From Pardosa pseudoannulata (taxonomy: Eukaryota; Arthropoda; Arachnida; Araneae; Lycosidae): a stretch of DNA of 64,000 bases. The stretch lies in NCBI GenBank assembly GCA_032207245.1, contig CM063502.1, positions 42,348,162 through 42,412,161 of the forward strand, given 5' to 3'. Below, in pieces: positions 12,001 through 23,400 of this stretch; within the stretch, counting starts at the first letter, position 1; every line of letters begins with the position of its first letter. The position numbers and the translations under genes are program-made. Below the pieces are notes generated by a model that did not search any database, was not told the DNA's origin, and worked only from the letters and a program-made list of their open reading frames with translations.

Positions 12001-14434
12001 AAAGAAAAAGACTATTTCAGTTTTTAATTTTAATTACATGAAGGTTTATTTTACTAAAATATTGGATAATATATATATAGATTTGATAAAACATTTAAAC
12101 AGCTTCAATCATAGTTTTCATGTAATAAAATTAAAGGTGAAAATTTAATGATTTCACCAAACCTTCATTGAGTCTTAAGTATTGTACTTATTTTAATAAA
12201 TTTATTTCAATTATATTACTCCCTTTATAATAATTAAAAATTAAGAATCGTTATGTAATTTTTAATGTACTATTTCATAATTATAGTTCTTAAACCATAA
12301 ATTTAACAAAAATTTATAGGTTTTTAAATTCTTATTAAGGTTAATCTATATCTTCCAATTAGTCTGCTTGCAGACTACAAAATTACCTGAATATTATAAT
12401 CATCCTGATCTTTTTAAAGCAATAGTCATTTATTATATTTATTTAGTAATTTTTAGTAATTTTAGTAATTTTTTATATTTTCTATTTATTATTTAATTAT
12501 TTTGAATTAAACATTTAACATTTTAGTTATAGATATTTTACTTTGTCTAATGATATCAAACATATAATTATCATGCAAATAGTTTTGTAGCATTGTAACG
12601 TACCAGATAATTTAGACATTTATGAATCAACAAATACTAACTTTTATGGTTATAATAAATTATCATTCACTGTATTTATATAAACAAATCACAACGGCAA
12701 TTCTTATGTCTATTTATAAATACATTTTAAAATAATTAATAGACATTCCTTCCTTGGGTATTATATTAAACTTTGTTTGCAATAATAAACTTTATATGGG
12801 CATTATATGTTATATAATATTTTATATGTTTATAATAATACGTTATATGATAATATTTTATATAATAAGTCACTCTATTGCAAATATAAAATATATTATA
12901 ATAGAAGTATTTATATAGAATAATATAATATATAGTAGAAGAAATATAAAATATAAAATTTTCTCGACGATAGTTTTAAAAGTACTAAATTCTAAACTGT
13001 ATATTTTCATAATCGATAATAGCTGTTAGACATTCTTTTTTTTTTTTGCTTACTCTTTTGATACGATGGAAGTTAACACTCTTACCGAATTATTCTTTTT
13101 TTTACTGATATCAAATTTTACCGGAAATTAATTTATATTATTTTTTGTAATAAAATACTTCAAAACACTAACATTAAAAATTATATGTTCGCAAATTATG
13201 ATATACTCATTTTAATTTTACCCTATATTTAATCATAAATAAAACATGAGTATATCCTAACAAAATTATTGTATTTTTTTTTATATTTATATCAAATGTT
13301 TAGACAATATAGAAAGAAACTTTGCTCCTTCAACCTTTCGGGAAAAATTAGAGTTCCTAAAGATTACCCTGAAGGTAAATATTATACCATTACCCCTAGG
13401 GCAGGTTTTTCCTAAGATTTGTCAAATATTCTACTCCGGGGATTAACTTGAACGGGGATATACAGGAAATATTAGGGTACACTATTTGAGAAAAGAGAAA
13501 GTCTTTTTCGTATTAAATTCAGCGGAGCGATTTATCTCAAAACATCAACAGAAATTTCAAAAATGTTAGTGCTAAAGCAAATAAAAACACTTTTCCCCGC
13601 GATATAAGTATTTTTCTACGGACGTTCACTGAACAGAATAAAACTTCAGCTTCTGGGTAATTATTTACATACATCTACTTCACTTAAGGAGTTTTACAAT
13701 GGGACCTTTTAGTTATTTCGCTGGAAGATTTTTAAAATAAGATATCTTAAATCAAATAATCATATATTACTGTTAATTTTGTTTAAATTTTTTTAGAAAC
13801 ACCGGCAAGTGTGCTTTTTTAATCAAAGTTTATTTTCCTTAAATCAAGAATTAGAAAGTTTAGAATTTTATCTTTATCAACTTCGATTGGAGAAAAGCAA
13901 TGTTCACTTTAAAGTTTTAAAAAGAGTTGATTCTCTTTGAATTTTTTTTTTTTTCAGTTATCTTTTACAAAAGAGGAAAATGCAGTGAAACAATCATTTA
14001 TTCAGTCCACTTTATAATTTAAAGTCAACAATGTTAATTAATTAATTTTAAAAGGTTTCATTCTGGAATAGAGAGTATTTATTTATTTATTAAGAGGAAA
14101 TCTTTTACATGCATAGTGGATAAATTAATAGCCATCATTCAAGCATTTGCATGGTTTGCAAATTATGATAAAAAAAATAAAGCTTCATGTAACATTGTAA
14201 AAGTTTTTGTAGTAACTGCAGCCGGTCAAATAACTATTTCACCAGCAATACTGAAGTTTAAATGGAAATTAAAAATTGTAAAATTGTCTTTGGATTACTA
14301 TAGTAGGCGGTGCATACTATTGTACAATAAAAAAATCACAATTATTGTTTAGAATATTTTATTAAATATATGGGCATATAAATATAAACCTATATAAATA
14401 AATATATGTAATATTAAAATCCCTTATTTACGTA
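9033..14434. other. Intronic stretch with little recognisable content
   Basis: AT-rich sequence, slightly less so at 9.2-10.8 kb. The only distinct item is the palindrome pair at 11804-11837. A segment near 13.43 kb (ACTCCGGGGATTAACTTGAA) loosely resembles the ACTCCGGGGACTTGATCACA block of the 6.4-7.9 kb duplication and may be a diverged relative. No coding signal seen. Confidence 0.5.
11804..11837. repeat. Pair of adjacent 15-bp palindromes
   Basis: TACAGTTAAACTGTA and TACAGTTGAACTGTA, separated by 4 bases. Each is self-complementary apart from the centre. Confidence 0.85.
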
Positions 14435-14789
14435 TTTTAATATTAATTTAATAACTTTTGTTTAAAAAGTGAGTTCGGGGTTTGCGCGGTAATTCGGATT
14501 TTTCTCTCCAGACACGCTATAGACTTAATTCAGCCTCTGTCTGTACTACTTTAGCCAATAGTTAGCGCGTTCTCTTTAAACATGGGTATTTTGTATCACG
14601 TGATCAATTGGGCTTAGGGATTATTCGTAGTCTTTTTACCTTAGGAATCCCTACTTGAAAAGTGTATGTGCGGGATCACATTGTCTGTGTGCCCGAAGTT
14701 GTAAAAGTGTTTTCCTGTTGTACGGATTTCATGTCTCTTACCAGAAATAAACTGTGTTGTATTTTTGAATGGTTCTCGCCCATATTACA
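14435..14789 (+). mobile_element. Candidate solo LTR (copy 1, forward)
   Basis: A 355-bp block matching, in inverted orientation, 32719-33074 over its whole length (for example ACACGCTATAGACTTAATTC, CAGCCTCTGTCTGTACTACT, TTTAAACATGGGTATTTT, CCCTACTTGAAAAGTGT, CCAGAAATAAA). The right end is CCATATTACA. The left end here is TTTTAATATTAATT where copy 2 has TGTTAATATTAATT, so the intact form would be TG...CA. An AATAAA signal at ~14742 sits near the 3' end, as in an LTR. No internal retrotransposon sequence and no clear flanking duplication here. An unclassified short repeat is the alternative. Confidence 0.55.
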
Positions 14790-14795
14790 TAAATA

Positions 14796-14828
14796 ATCAG
14801 GTCATATTTCGAAGTAATGTGACCTGAT
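14796..14828. repeat. Inverted repeat of AGGTCA half-sites
   Basis: ATCAGGTCA and TGACCTGAT form perfect 9-bp arms around a 15-base loop, just outside the LTR-like block. Confidence 0.7.
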
Positions 14829-16125
14829 AAAATTAAGATTTTCTCATGTGCATGAAGTATTTATTGTGTACAGTAAGAAATAAATATATACACACGCATT
14901 ATATTTTTATAAGCTGTCTGTAAAAATACTTCCTCATAAATTCACTTTTGTTCAACGTTTTATTTTTCCGATTTCATTGCATCACTTGTTATCATTCCTT
15001 TTCAACTTAATACCGCATCATAACGCCATGTTCTTTATTCCTGTCTACTTCAATCCATCTTGTGTTTTTCTTTTGTTCTGTTTTAATGTGTAATCCTTTC
15101 TTGAGGGTTTATGGTCATAAAATTCCTTTCACCCTTTAAATATCTCTTTCATGCTTAAACCACCTCAGAATTAATCTTTAATATTACTATAATTTATATA
15201 ATAACCATTTCATAAATGCACTGCAATGTAAGCTATAGGTTTCAATTCTCCTTGAACTGATAAAGAATTATAATTGCCTTAAAATTATTTTTTGTCAATT
15301 TGTTCTTTCATGTATACATATAAAAGTGGGTCTAATTTCAGAATATCTCAAGAACTTTAGAATATCTCAATTTTCAGAACTCTTAAAAGGATCCATTTTA
15401 GCACTATAAATTAAGAGACAGAGTTCCTTTCGAGATCAAAATTCAGCATAAAAAAATTCTACTTTTGATCCAATATAAAATGTTCTGCTCTGTTTAGAAC
15501 AAATATTTTTCTAGTTTGTAAATTATCGATTTATTTTTACAAAAACTATTTAATCTTATTATATGAACGAATATGCTTTAAAACAAACATATGCACACGA
15601 AATAAAAAAATCGATATAAATTTATGTGCAAAATAACTTTTGAATATTGTAAAATAAAAACATTTTCTATCAAATAGAATCTAATTAGAATTTATAGCCT
15701 GTAAACCTCAGTTATATTAATACGAGCAACATATTTTATTTAACAGCATGATAAAAGCTATTATTTGTCTCATTTTCAATTTCGTAACATATTTGAACTT
15801 TTAAATATAACTTTTATGGCTTTAATTTACAGAATAAATTAAATGTTTTACGTAAAGATGCAATCAAAATTTAGTTTCTAATATACATACTTTGCTAGGT
15901 AGGATATATATAATAGATTTTTTTAACATTTGGTTTATATTTAATATTTTATTTTACAAAATAGTATACTACTTAAAATGACAAAACTAAATAACTTTTT
16001 GAAAGATTAAAAGAGCATTAATAAAGAGAATGTAGAAAATTATAGTAAAAGTAGCAAAAGATTTTATTTTATAATAAATGAATAAGACTATTCGAGGGGA
16101 AGATTTTAAGACTCGGAAAATACCC
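14829..16125. other. Intronic stretch, nothing recognised
   Basis: AT-rich sequence without recognisable repeat, ORF or RNA feature. Confidence 0.5.
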
Positions 16126-16136
16126 TGTCCCCTTAA
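16126..16136 (+). repeat. Left target-site duplication of the retroelement
   Basis: TGTCCCCTTAA, identical to 17080-17090. Confidence 0.85.
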
Positions 16137-16273
16137 AATCTGCTATGATGAGTGACTCGGAAAAGTGGTTAGCACAAGTCGAAGCTAAGACCCCAGGGGC
16201 TGGCTCCCGTAGCAAACCCAATGAGGCCCCACCTCCTAGGGGGCCACGGCCCTCTTTTCAGCTCCCCCTTTCG

Positions 16274-16277
<4 letters not shown>

Positions 16278-16331
<54 letters not shown>
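16278..16331. repeat. (TA)n microsatellite
   Basis: About 27 TA units inside the retroelement head. Confidence 0.97.
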
Positions 16332-16334
<3 letters not shown>

Positions 16335-16469
16335 TCACTCTACCCCTTCCCTGTTTTTTTTCTTTTACGGTTAGGTAAGCTAGGGTATTTTCAGACCGTG
16401 AAGCCATTGCAAAGCTTTAGAGAGCCTTCTTCAGAGCAAGCCGAGTCCCTCGGGTTGCACAGGGTGGAC

Positions 16470-16652
16470 GCCGAACGATGGCCGAATGGTAGAGCGCTGC
16501 TCTTCGGAACCGGAGTTCGTGGGTTCGAATCCCGCTGCTGGCATGGATGTTGTAGCCGTTCGGAATCGGCTTTAAACTGTAGGTCCCGGTCTCATTAGCC
16601 CTCGTGTGCAAAACAGTAGACCGTAGCGCTCCAAACCAAACCAAACCAAATC
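16470..16652 (+). mobile_element. tRNA-derived SINE, best-preserved copy, with 12-bp target-site duplication
   Basis: The head is tRNA-like: A-box-like TGGCCGAATGG near 16479, an anticodon-loop-like CTTCGGA, and a good B box GGTTCGAATCC inside a T-arm with paired GTGGG/CCCGC. The body (GGCATGGATGTTG, CGGCTTTAAACTGTAGGTCC, CGGTCTCATTAGCC, GTAGACCGTAGCGCTCC) ends in an (AAACC)n tail. It is flanked by CACAGGGTGGAC at 16458-16469 and 16653-16664, so it inserted into the larger retroelement. D and anticodon stems do not fold cleanly, so this is a SINE and not a functional tRNA gene. The anticodon-loop region suggests tRNA-Arg (UCG) ancestry, but that is a guess. Confidence 0.88.
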
Positions 16653-17079
16653 CACAGGGTGGACCAAAGTTCCGCCACAATGACCTCTGAGTGATGGTCC
16701 TGCGACACAGGGTTGAGATTGCTGTCTCTCTAAATTTCCTGTTCCTCTTGTTTGGCTCAATGGTTTTCTTGTCCTTAGGTGCAACAAGCAAAAGTCTTTT
16801 TTTGTTGTTGTTGTTGTCCTCCTCTCCTGCTCGCGTGGTTCGCGCCACCCTCACTAATTCCGGTATCAAGAGGTCCGCAAAGCATCCAGTTGTCTTTTCA
16901 ATTCTAATCTCTAGTGCCATTCTTCTTCATTCGCTTGTGGATTGCACCTGCGGAGCGACGCACACGCTCTGGAGCACACTTATTGGTGGCTTGCACAGCG
17001 GAGTGGCTCAGTACTTACGAGATACCCACCATAACCGGGAGAAGCCTGAAGGGCCCGGTTTGGTGATTGATTGATTGAT

Positions 17080-17090
17080 TGTCCCCTTAA
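17080..17090 (+). repeat. Right target-site duplication of the retroelement
   Basis: TGTCCCCTTAA, directly after the GATT tail. Confidence 0.85.
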
Positions 17091-19640
17091 GGTGACAGTA
17101 ACTGGGATAAATTTGACTGAAAATTCCAGATTTTTTTTCATCTCATTATAAGATGTAATTTTTTCCTCAATGTGTATGATTTATGCTGAGGTTTATGCTA
17201 AAGTCTAAAATAAAACCTATCATAAAAAAAACTTTCTTATGCTTAAAATGTATGGACATGGATAATTTTTATGAATGTACTTTTAAAACAACTAAAAAGC
17301 TAATAAGGTTTAAAATTTACTTACTTTAATTTTTAGTTTGAAATTTATTAAATTTTACTTAAATATATTGCTAATGACATCTTAAATTTTTCAACGAAAT
17401 AAATATAAGACCAATAAAGTTTAAAAATTCACTTTGACTTTAATTCTATAATAATCGAAAGAGCCATGGAGACATTTCTGTCATTTCATTTAAATAAATG
17501 TTTAAGCGTATGTAATACCATAAACACAATCTGTCTGTTGGTAAATATCATAGTAATAAATTTAGAGCGTTATGTTAAAATCCCCTTATAAGTAATAGTT
17601 TATCTTAATACTATTTTTTAGCGTCTGTGTTTTCAGTGAAATAGCTTAGAAATTTGTGAAATTTATGTTAAAGTTTCTTATTTGCTTAAAATATATCTTC
17701 TAAAAAAAGAACATTTTAGGTCCTTTTCTTTTTTAATATTAAACATTTCTAGTGTATACTGCTATGAACTTGCATATCCGACTCATGTAATTATGAAAAA
17801 TAAAATGGAGAATTGACTGGAGCTGACTTTTTTGATTAATTATAGAAATCGAGACAAATAAGAGCGTTATTAAGTTACTTATCCAGAAATAATTACTGTC
17901 ATGAGAATATATAATGAAGTTAAACGCTACTTTTTAAGGAAATTCAAGAAATCACGCCATTAAACTAATGCGAAAATCCACCTACCGACTTTCTAAATTT
18001 TTCTGCATAATTGACATGAACCAATTAATTGATGAATTAAGTATCATTACAAATATTTTGTTTATTCTCTTTTGTTTGTGCTTATTTCAAAAGAAGGAAA
18101 ATGGTTAATTAGTTGTTCGAGGAAATAGACTGGAGGGGAAGAATAAAATTAGGGAGCAAGAAAAAGGTACTCCAAATTAGAATGCAGAGTTTTTAAAATC
18201 AATTTGTAAATTAATGATGTTCAAAGAGAATTGAAGCTCTACAAATGCTCTAAATATAGTTTCTTTCTCTGTTTAAGAAGATTTTAGTTCGGAAGATAAT
18301 ACGTTGCATAAAGAATTAATTTTTTTCATTTATTATAGAGTGGGAACTTAGCTAGAATAATAAAAGTATCTTTCATTACTTCAATTTTTTTTCCTTAAAA
18401 TCGTTTGAGTTATGTTACGCTGGAAACAATTTAAATTACTTGGTCGAATTATTTCGTGTATGTAACTAAGTAAAAGTTTTTTTTAATCTTTACACATCAT
18501 TTATAACAATTTATCGCAAGACCACTGTACGATTTTTTTTAAAAATGTAGGATTTTGTTACAAATTGCTGAGGCATTTTATAAGCATTTGGTTTTCTCTT
18601 TGTGTGTTTGTAATGATAACTTCTCTGCACAGCACACCTTCTCATCTTAAGTATGAATGACATCTATAGATGTCAAGCAGGACATGAAAATGGGAAAAGG
18701 TTAAACGTTTTCTCAGTTCGATCAGCTGCACTTTCTTTCACATCTGATGTTCTCTTTTCGTATTTTATTTTTCTGAATTATACGTTATTATTTGTGTCTT
18801 AATAAGAATGAATAATGATTGAATGAATAATATGACGCACAGTGTAGAATTCACAATTTAACGCATACATATGTACAAAGTGGTACCAATTTTAGGAAAG
18901 GCACATAAAAAGGAAAACTCGAAATCAAATTAAACAAAAGTTCTACAAAGTTTGTCTTTCCATTTTTATAATCTCAGTACTTGGCTGGTGTATGGAAACA
19001 GTATTATATAAGTAAAAGGATAAGCTTTCACAAATACTCCTGATAAGCTCTAACTCAAGCTGACCTGCAATATGTACATATTCATAAAAAAAACTTAGAT
19101 TTAAAGAAATTGAATATTTTTTATTTCTAAATGTTTAAATCTTTAAAACCTTGAGTAACAAAATCAAATAAAATTTAATTCTAACATTATAATTATTCAA
19201 TTAAATGCTTCAAATAATAAAAGTAAAATTCCGATTTTAAATACTTGCAAAGAAAGTGTAGATAAAATTTATTAACTGAACTAATGAAACATTTTTATTT
19301 AAGTAGTAAACATGGAAACAATATAAAATATAAATATAAGGTAAATTTAATTCTAATTTTGTCAAAAGTGGTAATTGTATTCCAGCGAAAATTGAATTTA
19401 AAATTTTTGTAGTATTTCCGCAGCAGTTCAAAAAGATTCCTTTTTAAAAGTCAATGCAATTAATCGAAACTGAACTGCTCAAAAGCTGATGATCAACACG
19501 TGTAGTCTTGGTGAAAGAGGTCTCCATTTCGTCTGTGCTTGTATCATAAACGGCAGAAAATTACTGACTGGCCTGACTAGTAGAGTTAAAATACCTTTAT
19601 GTTATCGATTTTGTGAAATATCATATAATGTTTCCCGAAA
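17091..19640. other. Intronic stretch with one short palindrome
   Basis: AT-rich DNA. At 18659-18674 there is a perfect 16-bp palindrome, GACATCTATAGATGTC. Nothing else recognised. Confidence 0.5.
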
Positions 19641-19688
19641 GTTGAAAGTTTCAATGTCGTTTACATTGAACGACTTGAAACTTTCAAC
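19641..19688. repeat. Strong stem-loop
   Basis: GTTGAAAGTTTCAATGTCGT and ACGACTTGAAACTTTCAAC form a ~20-bp stem with one bulged base and a ~7-base loop (about TACATTG). Confidence 0.8.
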
Positions 19689-19693
19689 TTCAA

Positions 19694-19727
19694 TGAGATA
19701 ACGTACATTTTGAGATAACGTACATTG
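19694..19727 (+). repeat. 17-bp perfect tandem duplication
   Basis: TGAGATAACGTACATTT followed directly by TGAGATAACGTACATT, just after the stem-loop. Confidence 0.85.
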
Positions 19728-20030
19728 CCTCCATATACACCTTTAATGGAAAATTATGTTCTATCTTAATTATTCAGTTAGTTTTGCGAATCTAGTGGAG
19801 TTACAAAATGCTAAATTATTACTAAATGCAGATATTGTGTTAATTCATTCTTTGTAAGAATATTTACAAAAGACTAATTATCCATTTTGTTGATGATACA
19901 CCATCGATAAGTTGATGTGGAGACACTTTACTTTGACACCTTTACCGTGTACATAAAAGAATGAAAACATTTTTGTTTCTTCTGTTTTTAAAAAAAACTT
20001 TCTGATCTTTATTTGAGAACTGAAGTATTT

Positions 20031-20051
20031 GCTTTATGCTCAGCATAAAGC
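20031..20051. repeat. Palindrome beside the Tc1-like relic
   Basis: GCTTTATGCT and AGCATAAAGC around a single C. It lies about 45 bp outside the first transposase remnant and could be a remnant of an element end, but no matching terminal repeat was found on the other side. Confidence 0.7.
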
Positions 20052-20094
20052 ATTAAATAATCAGCCATAACATACAATAATATACACAATCTAA

Positions 20095-20217
20095 TCACAT
20101 GTGACCACCTGTCAAAATCCAGAATAACCACCTTTTCGCAGAGCCCACCACTGAGAGATGTGTAGGAAGAGAGTTAATTGGATTCCTGAAGGTGTTCACT
20201 GGGATGTTGAGCCTTGC
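20095..20217 (-). pseudogene. Tc1-like transposase C-terminal remnant, tandem copy A
   Basis: On the minus strand, 40 codons plus a stop read ARLNIPVNTFRNP, then INSLPTHLSVVGSAKRW and LFWILTGGHM. This resembles the extreme C-terminus of Tc1-like transposases (consensus-like AWLNIPxxTFRNLIxSLPxRLxAVxxAKG). A TAG stop lies two codons upstream (CTA TAG TCT GCA), at the same place as in copy B, so the two copies share the lesion. The copy belongs to a ~194-bp tandem duplication with copy B. The DDE catalytic core is absent, so it cannot be active. Confidence 0.8.
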
Positions 20218-20288
20218 AGACTATAGTGCCATTAAATAATTAACCATACCATACCATAACGTAACATAAAATAATATACACAGTCTAG

Positions 20289-20468
20289 TCACACATGACC
20301 ACCTGTCACAATCCAGAATAACCATCTTTTCGCAGAGTCCACCGCTGCGAGATGTGTAGGAAGAGAGTCAATTAGATTCCTGAAGGTGTTCACTGGGCTA
20401 TTAAGCCATGCAGACTACAGTGTAGTGGCCATTTTTTGGGAGTCGGACAAATCGCTCCGTTTCTGCAT
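20289..20468 (-). pseudogene. Internally deleted Tc1-like transposase: N-terminus joined to C-terminus (copy B)
   Basis: On the minus strand an ATG at 20468 opens MQKRSDLSDSQKMA, which resembles the M-x-x-K/R-RSDLSDFQ start of Tc1-like transposases. After two or three further codons comes TAG, then, still in the same frame, SAWLNSPVNTFRNLI, DSLPTHLAAVDSAKRW and LFWIVTGGHV followed by TGA. That is the C-terminal end of the protein, so about 280-300 residues including the paired-like domain and DDE triad have been deleted. The in-frame TAG replaces what is typically a Glu codon. The result is a 60-codon relic, typical of a non-autonomous Tc1/mariner derivative. No confident terminal inverted repeats or TA duplications were identified. 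Confidence 0.82.
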
Positions 20469-23400
20469 GACTGCAAGGAAAATAAATGTTTTCAAATGAC
20501 TAAAACATTTATATATCCACCAAATTTATGGATTACAAGTGCCTTCTGCAATTGGTTATTGTGGTCTTATTAATATTAATATATATTTACTAGCATGGTT
20601 TAAAATGAATGAGTGAAATACAGTTAAATGAAATGCTTGAACATAGATCCCTTTATAAAATTCTAATGCTGTATTTATGATCAGACTTTTTTAATGGTAT
20701 GATAACATACTTTTTAAATTTAAATCTAGATCAAAATAATACCTTTATATCATTATTCATCCCATTTAGCAGTAATTTCTCGCAGATATTCATTGTATAT
20801 TATATGAATAAAATACATTAATAAACAAAATTCACGTACAATTGCCTATGGTATAAAATGTCTGCGTAAAGAAATTCAGTCCTCTCCTAAAAATACATTG
20901 CCTAAAACACATTCTAATCAATAATAATGTGACCAAAAGACTTCCAGGTATTCGTTGAAAGCGTTTACCAGAATTTGCTGCAAAATCAAATGCATAGCTT
21001 TCAACGCTATTTGAAATTAAAAGAAATTAGTTTATTTGTGAGTTTTGCAAATAGCTATTAAAATGTTTTCTTCTGGGGAAGTCTAGATATTTAAAAAAAT
21101 AAACTGGGGACTTTTCCATAATTCATATTATCCAAGTTTCTTTATTTTGATAAGTCCATTTAATTCATAAACCTTACAAAATATTTTTTAAATAAATCGG
21201 AGATAAAAAGCATTTCGTATTCTTAAATCTGAATTCTTTTCGAAAATATAGTTTTACACAAAGAATAAAAACCCACGTAATTAATTAAAATTTTATCAGA
21301 AATTTCTTCTAAAATATTTAAAATTAAAAATAATTTTTCAAAGAAAGCTCTTTAAAATGCATGGATTTTAATCTTCGAAAACTAAATAATAAAGTTTAAA
21401 ACATCTAACAATAGTTTCTTAATTTTAGAAATTCATTTGATCAGTAGCTTCTATTCCATTAAAAATTTTTGTTCTCTGCAGCCTAGATCTTCCTTTTGAT
21501 TTTCTAAAAAGACTAATCTTTCATTTGTAAAATGGCAAATACGTAATCTCCTATACGGTAATTAAAAAGCACTAAATCAAGTTTCCATTTCTTTCTTTCC
21601 TTAATTAATTTCTTTTTGTAGTCAAAATTTATCATAATTTTTTTAATTTAATAGTACGAAAATATTAAACAAAAATTTGAATGGATAAAAATTCAGTACT
21701 AAAAATTCATACCTTAAATGAAATTTAACCTCATGAAATTTAAATGTTTATAATTATTTAGAACTATTTTTAGTGATTCTTCTACCCTCAAGCAAGTTTC
21801 CTCAAGACTTTCCATTTTATGCATATTTGTCATTCTTGTAATTAAATAAACATATTAATCCTTTCTGCAATTTCCCATACAAAATAGCTGAACTGAAAGA
21901 GTGGATAGAAAAAGAATAGCTTAATGGAAAAGCAAAAGAGTAGCTGAAAAGAAGGAGTGAATAGAATAGCTGAATAGAGTAGATTGTTATAAAACACCCC
22001 AAGCGTAGAAGCGTGTTTTGAACAGTTTGTCTTGAACGAAACAGTGTGTCCTTTCAAAAAGAAAAAAAAACATTTTTTATCTTAAATATCTCCCACATTG
22101 CCGTAAATAATCTTTTTTATCTAGATGATACTCTTCATGCATTAATCACCGTTTTTAATTATCGAATAAACATCACTTTTTCTATTCACCTTATGATGTT
22201 AAAATACATTTTTAAGTATATTTTTCGCATGAATCCAGAATTAACGTTTTGTCCAGCTTTCAACCCCCTGACTCAATATTAAAGATTGACCTAAATTTTG
22301 CATAGGTGAAATAATGAAAGACGCATTTAATGGTAATCTGTTTATAGAGAAACTTTTTTGTCCCATCCCATAGGTTAAAATGTTGTTAAAATTTAAGAAT
22401 TTTCCTCAAGGACGAAAATTCTATTTTAGTCTAACTGTGAAAGCCAAAATTTGAGCAGTTCTTCAAAAATACGCTTAATTTCTCGAAGCTAAGCTGAACT
22501 CTTAAATTTAGATTATATTTACTCATAACTTCATTAGACTCATACTCAAAAAATAATAAACTGCAATGAGTTAAATAACCTAAAAGTAGAGCTAAATGTA
22601 TATGAAGGCTGATGTGCTGAGAACCATTATTTTGGTAGATGTTTTACTTTTTAAAAAATTAACTTTTATAACATTTTTAAGTACTCAAGAATGAATATCT
22701 CTAAACCATATTTACTTTGTAGCTGTACATCGTAATAAAAATACATAATAAAAAAATTATTTTGCATGTGATACTCGCACACACACGCATATAATGTGTG
22801 TGTATTTAATTATGTATATTATTTATGAAGCAAAATATACTGTTATTAGAATTATTTCAAGAGATTTACAACAAAGATAATTATAATTATTTCATGTATA
22901 TTTTAAAATTAATGTAATTGTAATATGGCATTGTCTTCAATCGACTAGTTATTATTTTTCTTGATAATCTTCAAATACAAGTATTCAAATCATATTAGAA
23001 TTTGCAAAAGTTCAAAATCAACTATTCCAAATCAGTTTGAAAAAGAATGGTTTAAAAACCATCACTTATAGAAAAAAATGTATAAAATGAAGTTCTATTT
23101 AAGATTCCTAAATTGCAGTTTTGTTACATAAAATTTCAGTGTGGAAGTATGATAATTATTTACCGAACCTTTCAAATTAGAAAATTTTACTAATTTGCAC
23201 CTACGTCTAAAGTTCAATATAAAATCAGCTATATTACACTACTAGGTTTATTAGGAATAACAGTTACTTATTCCGCTTACAGATTTTATAAAAACTGCAT
23301 TTTTGAATTTATTTAGCTGTCAATATTTATTATAAAGAATTTGTTTGCAAATACATTAGCACAGAGTCTATTATCCAGCTAAAAGTTAATTATTCATCAT

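Larger units (their letters stand above)
16137..17079 (+). mobile_element. Non-LTR retroelement copy with (GATT)n tail and 11-bp target-site duplication
   Basis: The direct repeat TGTCCCCTTAA lies at 16126-16136 and 17080-17090. The intervening DNA ends in GATTGATTGATTGATT, an expected simple-repeat 3' tail. It is far more GC-rich than its surroundings, which marks it as foreign. From the left: a GC-rich head (CCCCAGGGGCTGG, CCTAGGGGGCCACGG), a (TA)n tract at 16278-16331, a T-rich/CT-rich middle, a nested SINE at 16470-16652, and a 3' region including a TTGTTG run. The ORFs here (126-167 codons) show no reverse transcriptase or endonuclease motifs, so this is non-autonomous or an untranslated remnant. 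Family unassigned; mobilisation by a LINE is inferred from the duplication and tail. Confidence 0.8.

Noticed and set aside
13425..13475. Third copy of the 6.4-7.9 kb duplicated unit
   Set aside because: Only a short ACTCCGGGGA-containing block is shared; similarity outside it is too weak to call.
14116..14352. 78-codon ORF
   Set aside because: Lys/Ile/Asn-rich composition typical of AT-rich noise, without flanking splice signals.
16479..16550. Possible tRNA gene
   Set aside because: A and B boxes are present, but the D and anticodon stems do not pair and the acceptor stem is absent. The sequence continues into a SINE body with a tail and target-site duplication.
16417..16920. 167-codon minus-strand ORF
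   Set aside because: It runs through the nested SINE and the T-rich/TTG-repeat part of a retroelement; no reverse transcriptase, endonuclease or other domain motif is visible.
16691..17074. 127-codon plus-strand ORF with hydrophobic stretches
   Set aside because: Hydrophobicity comes from CT- and TTG-rich DNA of the retroelement 3' region, and it overlaps the opposite-strand ORF.
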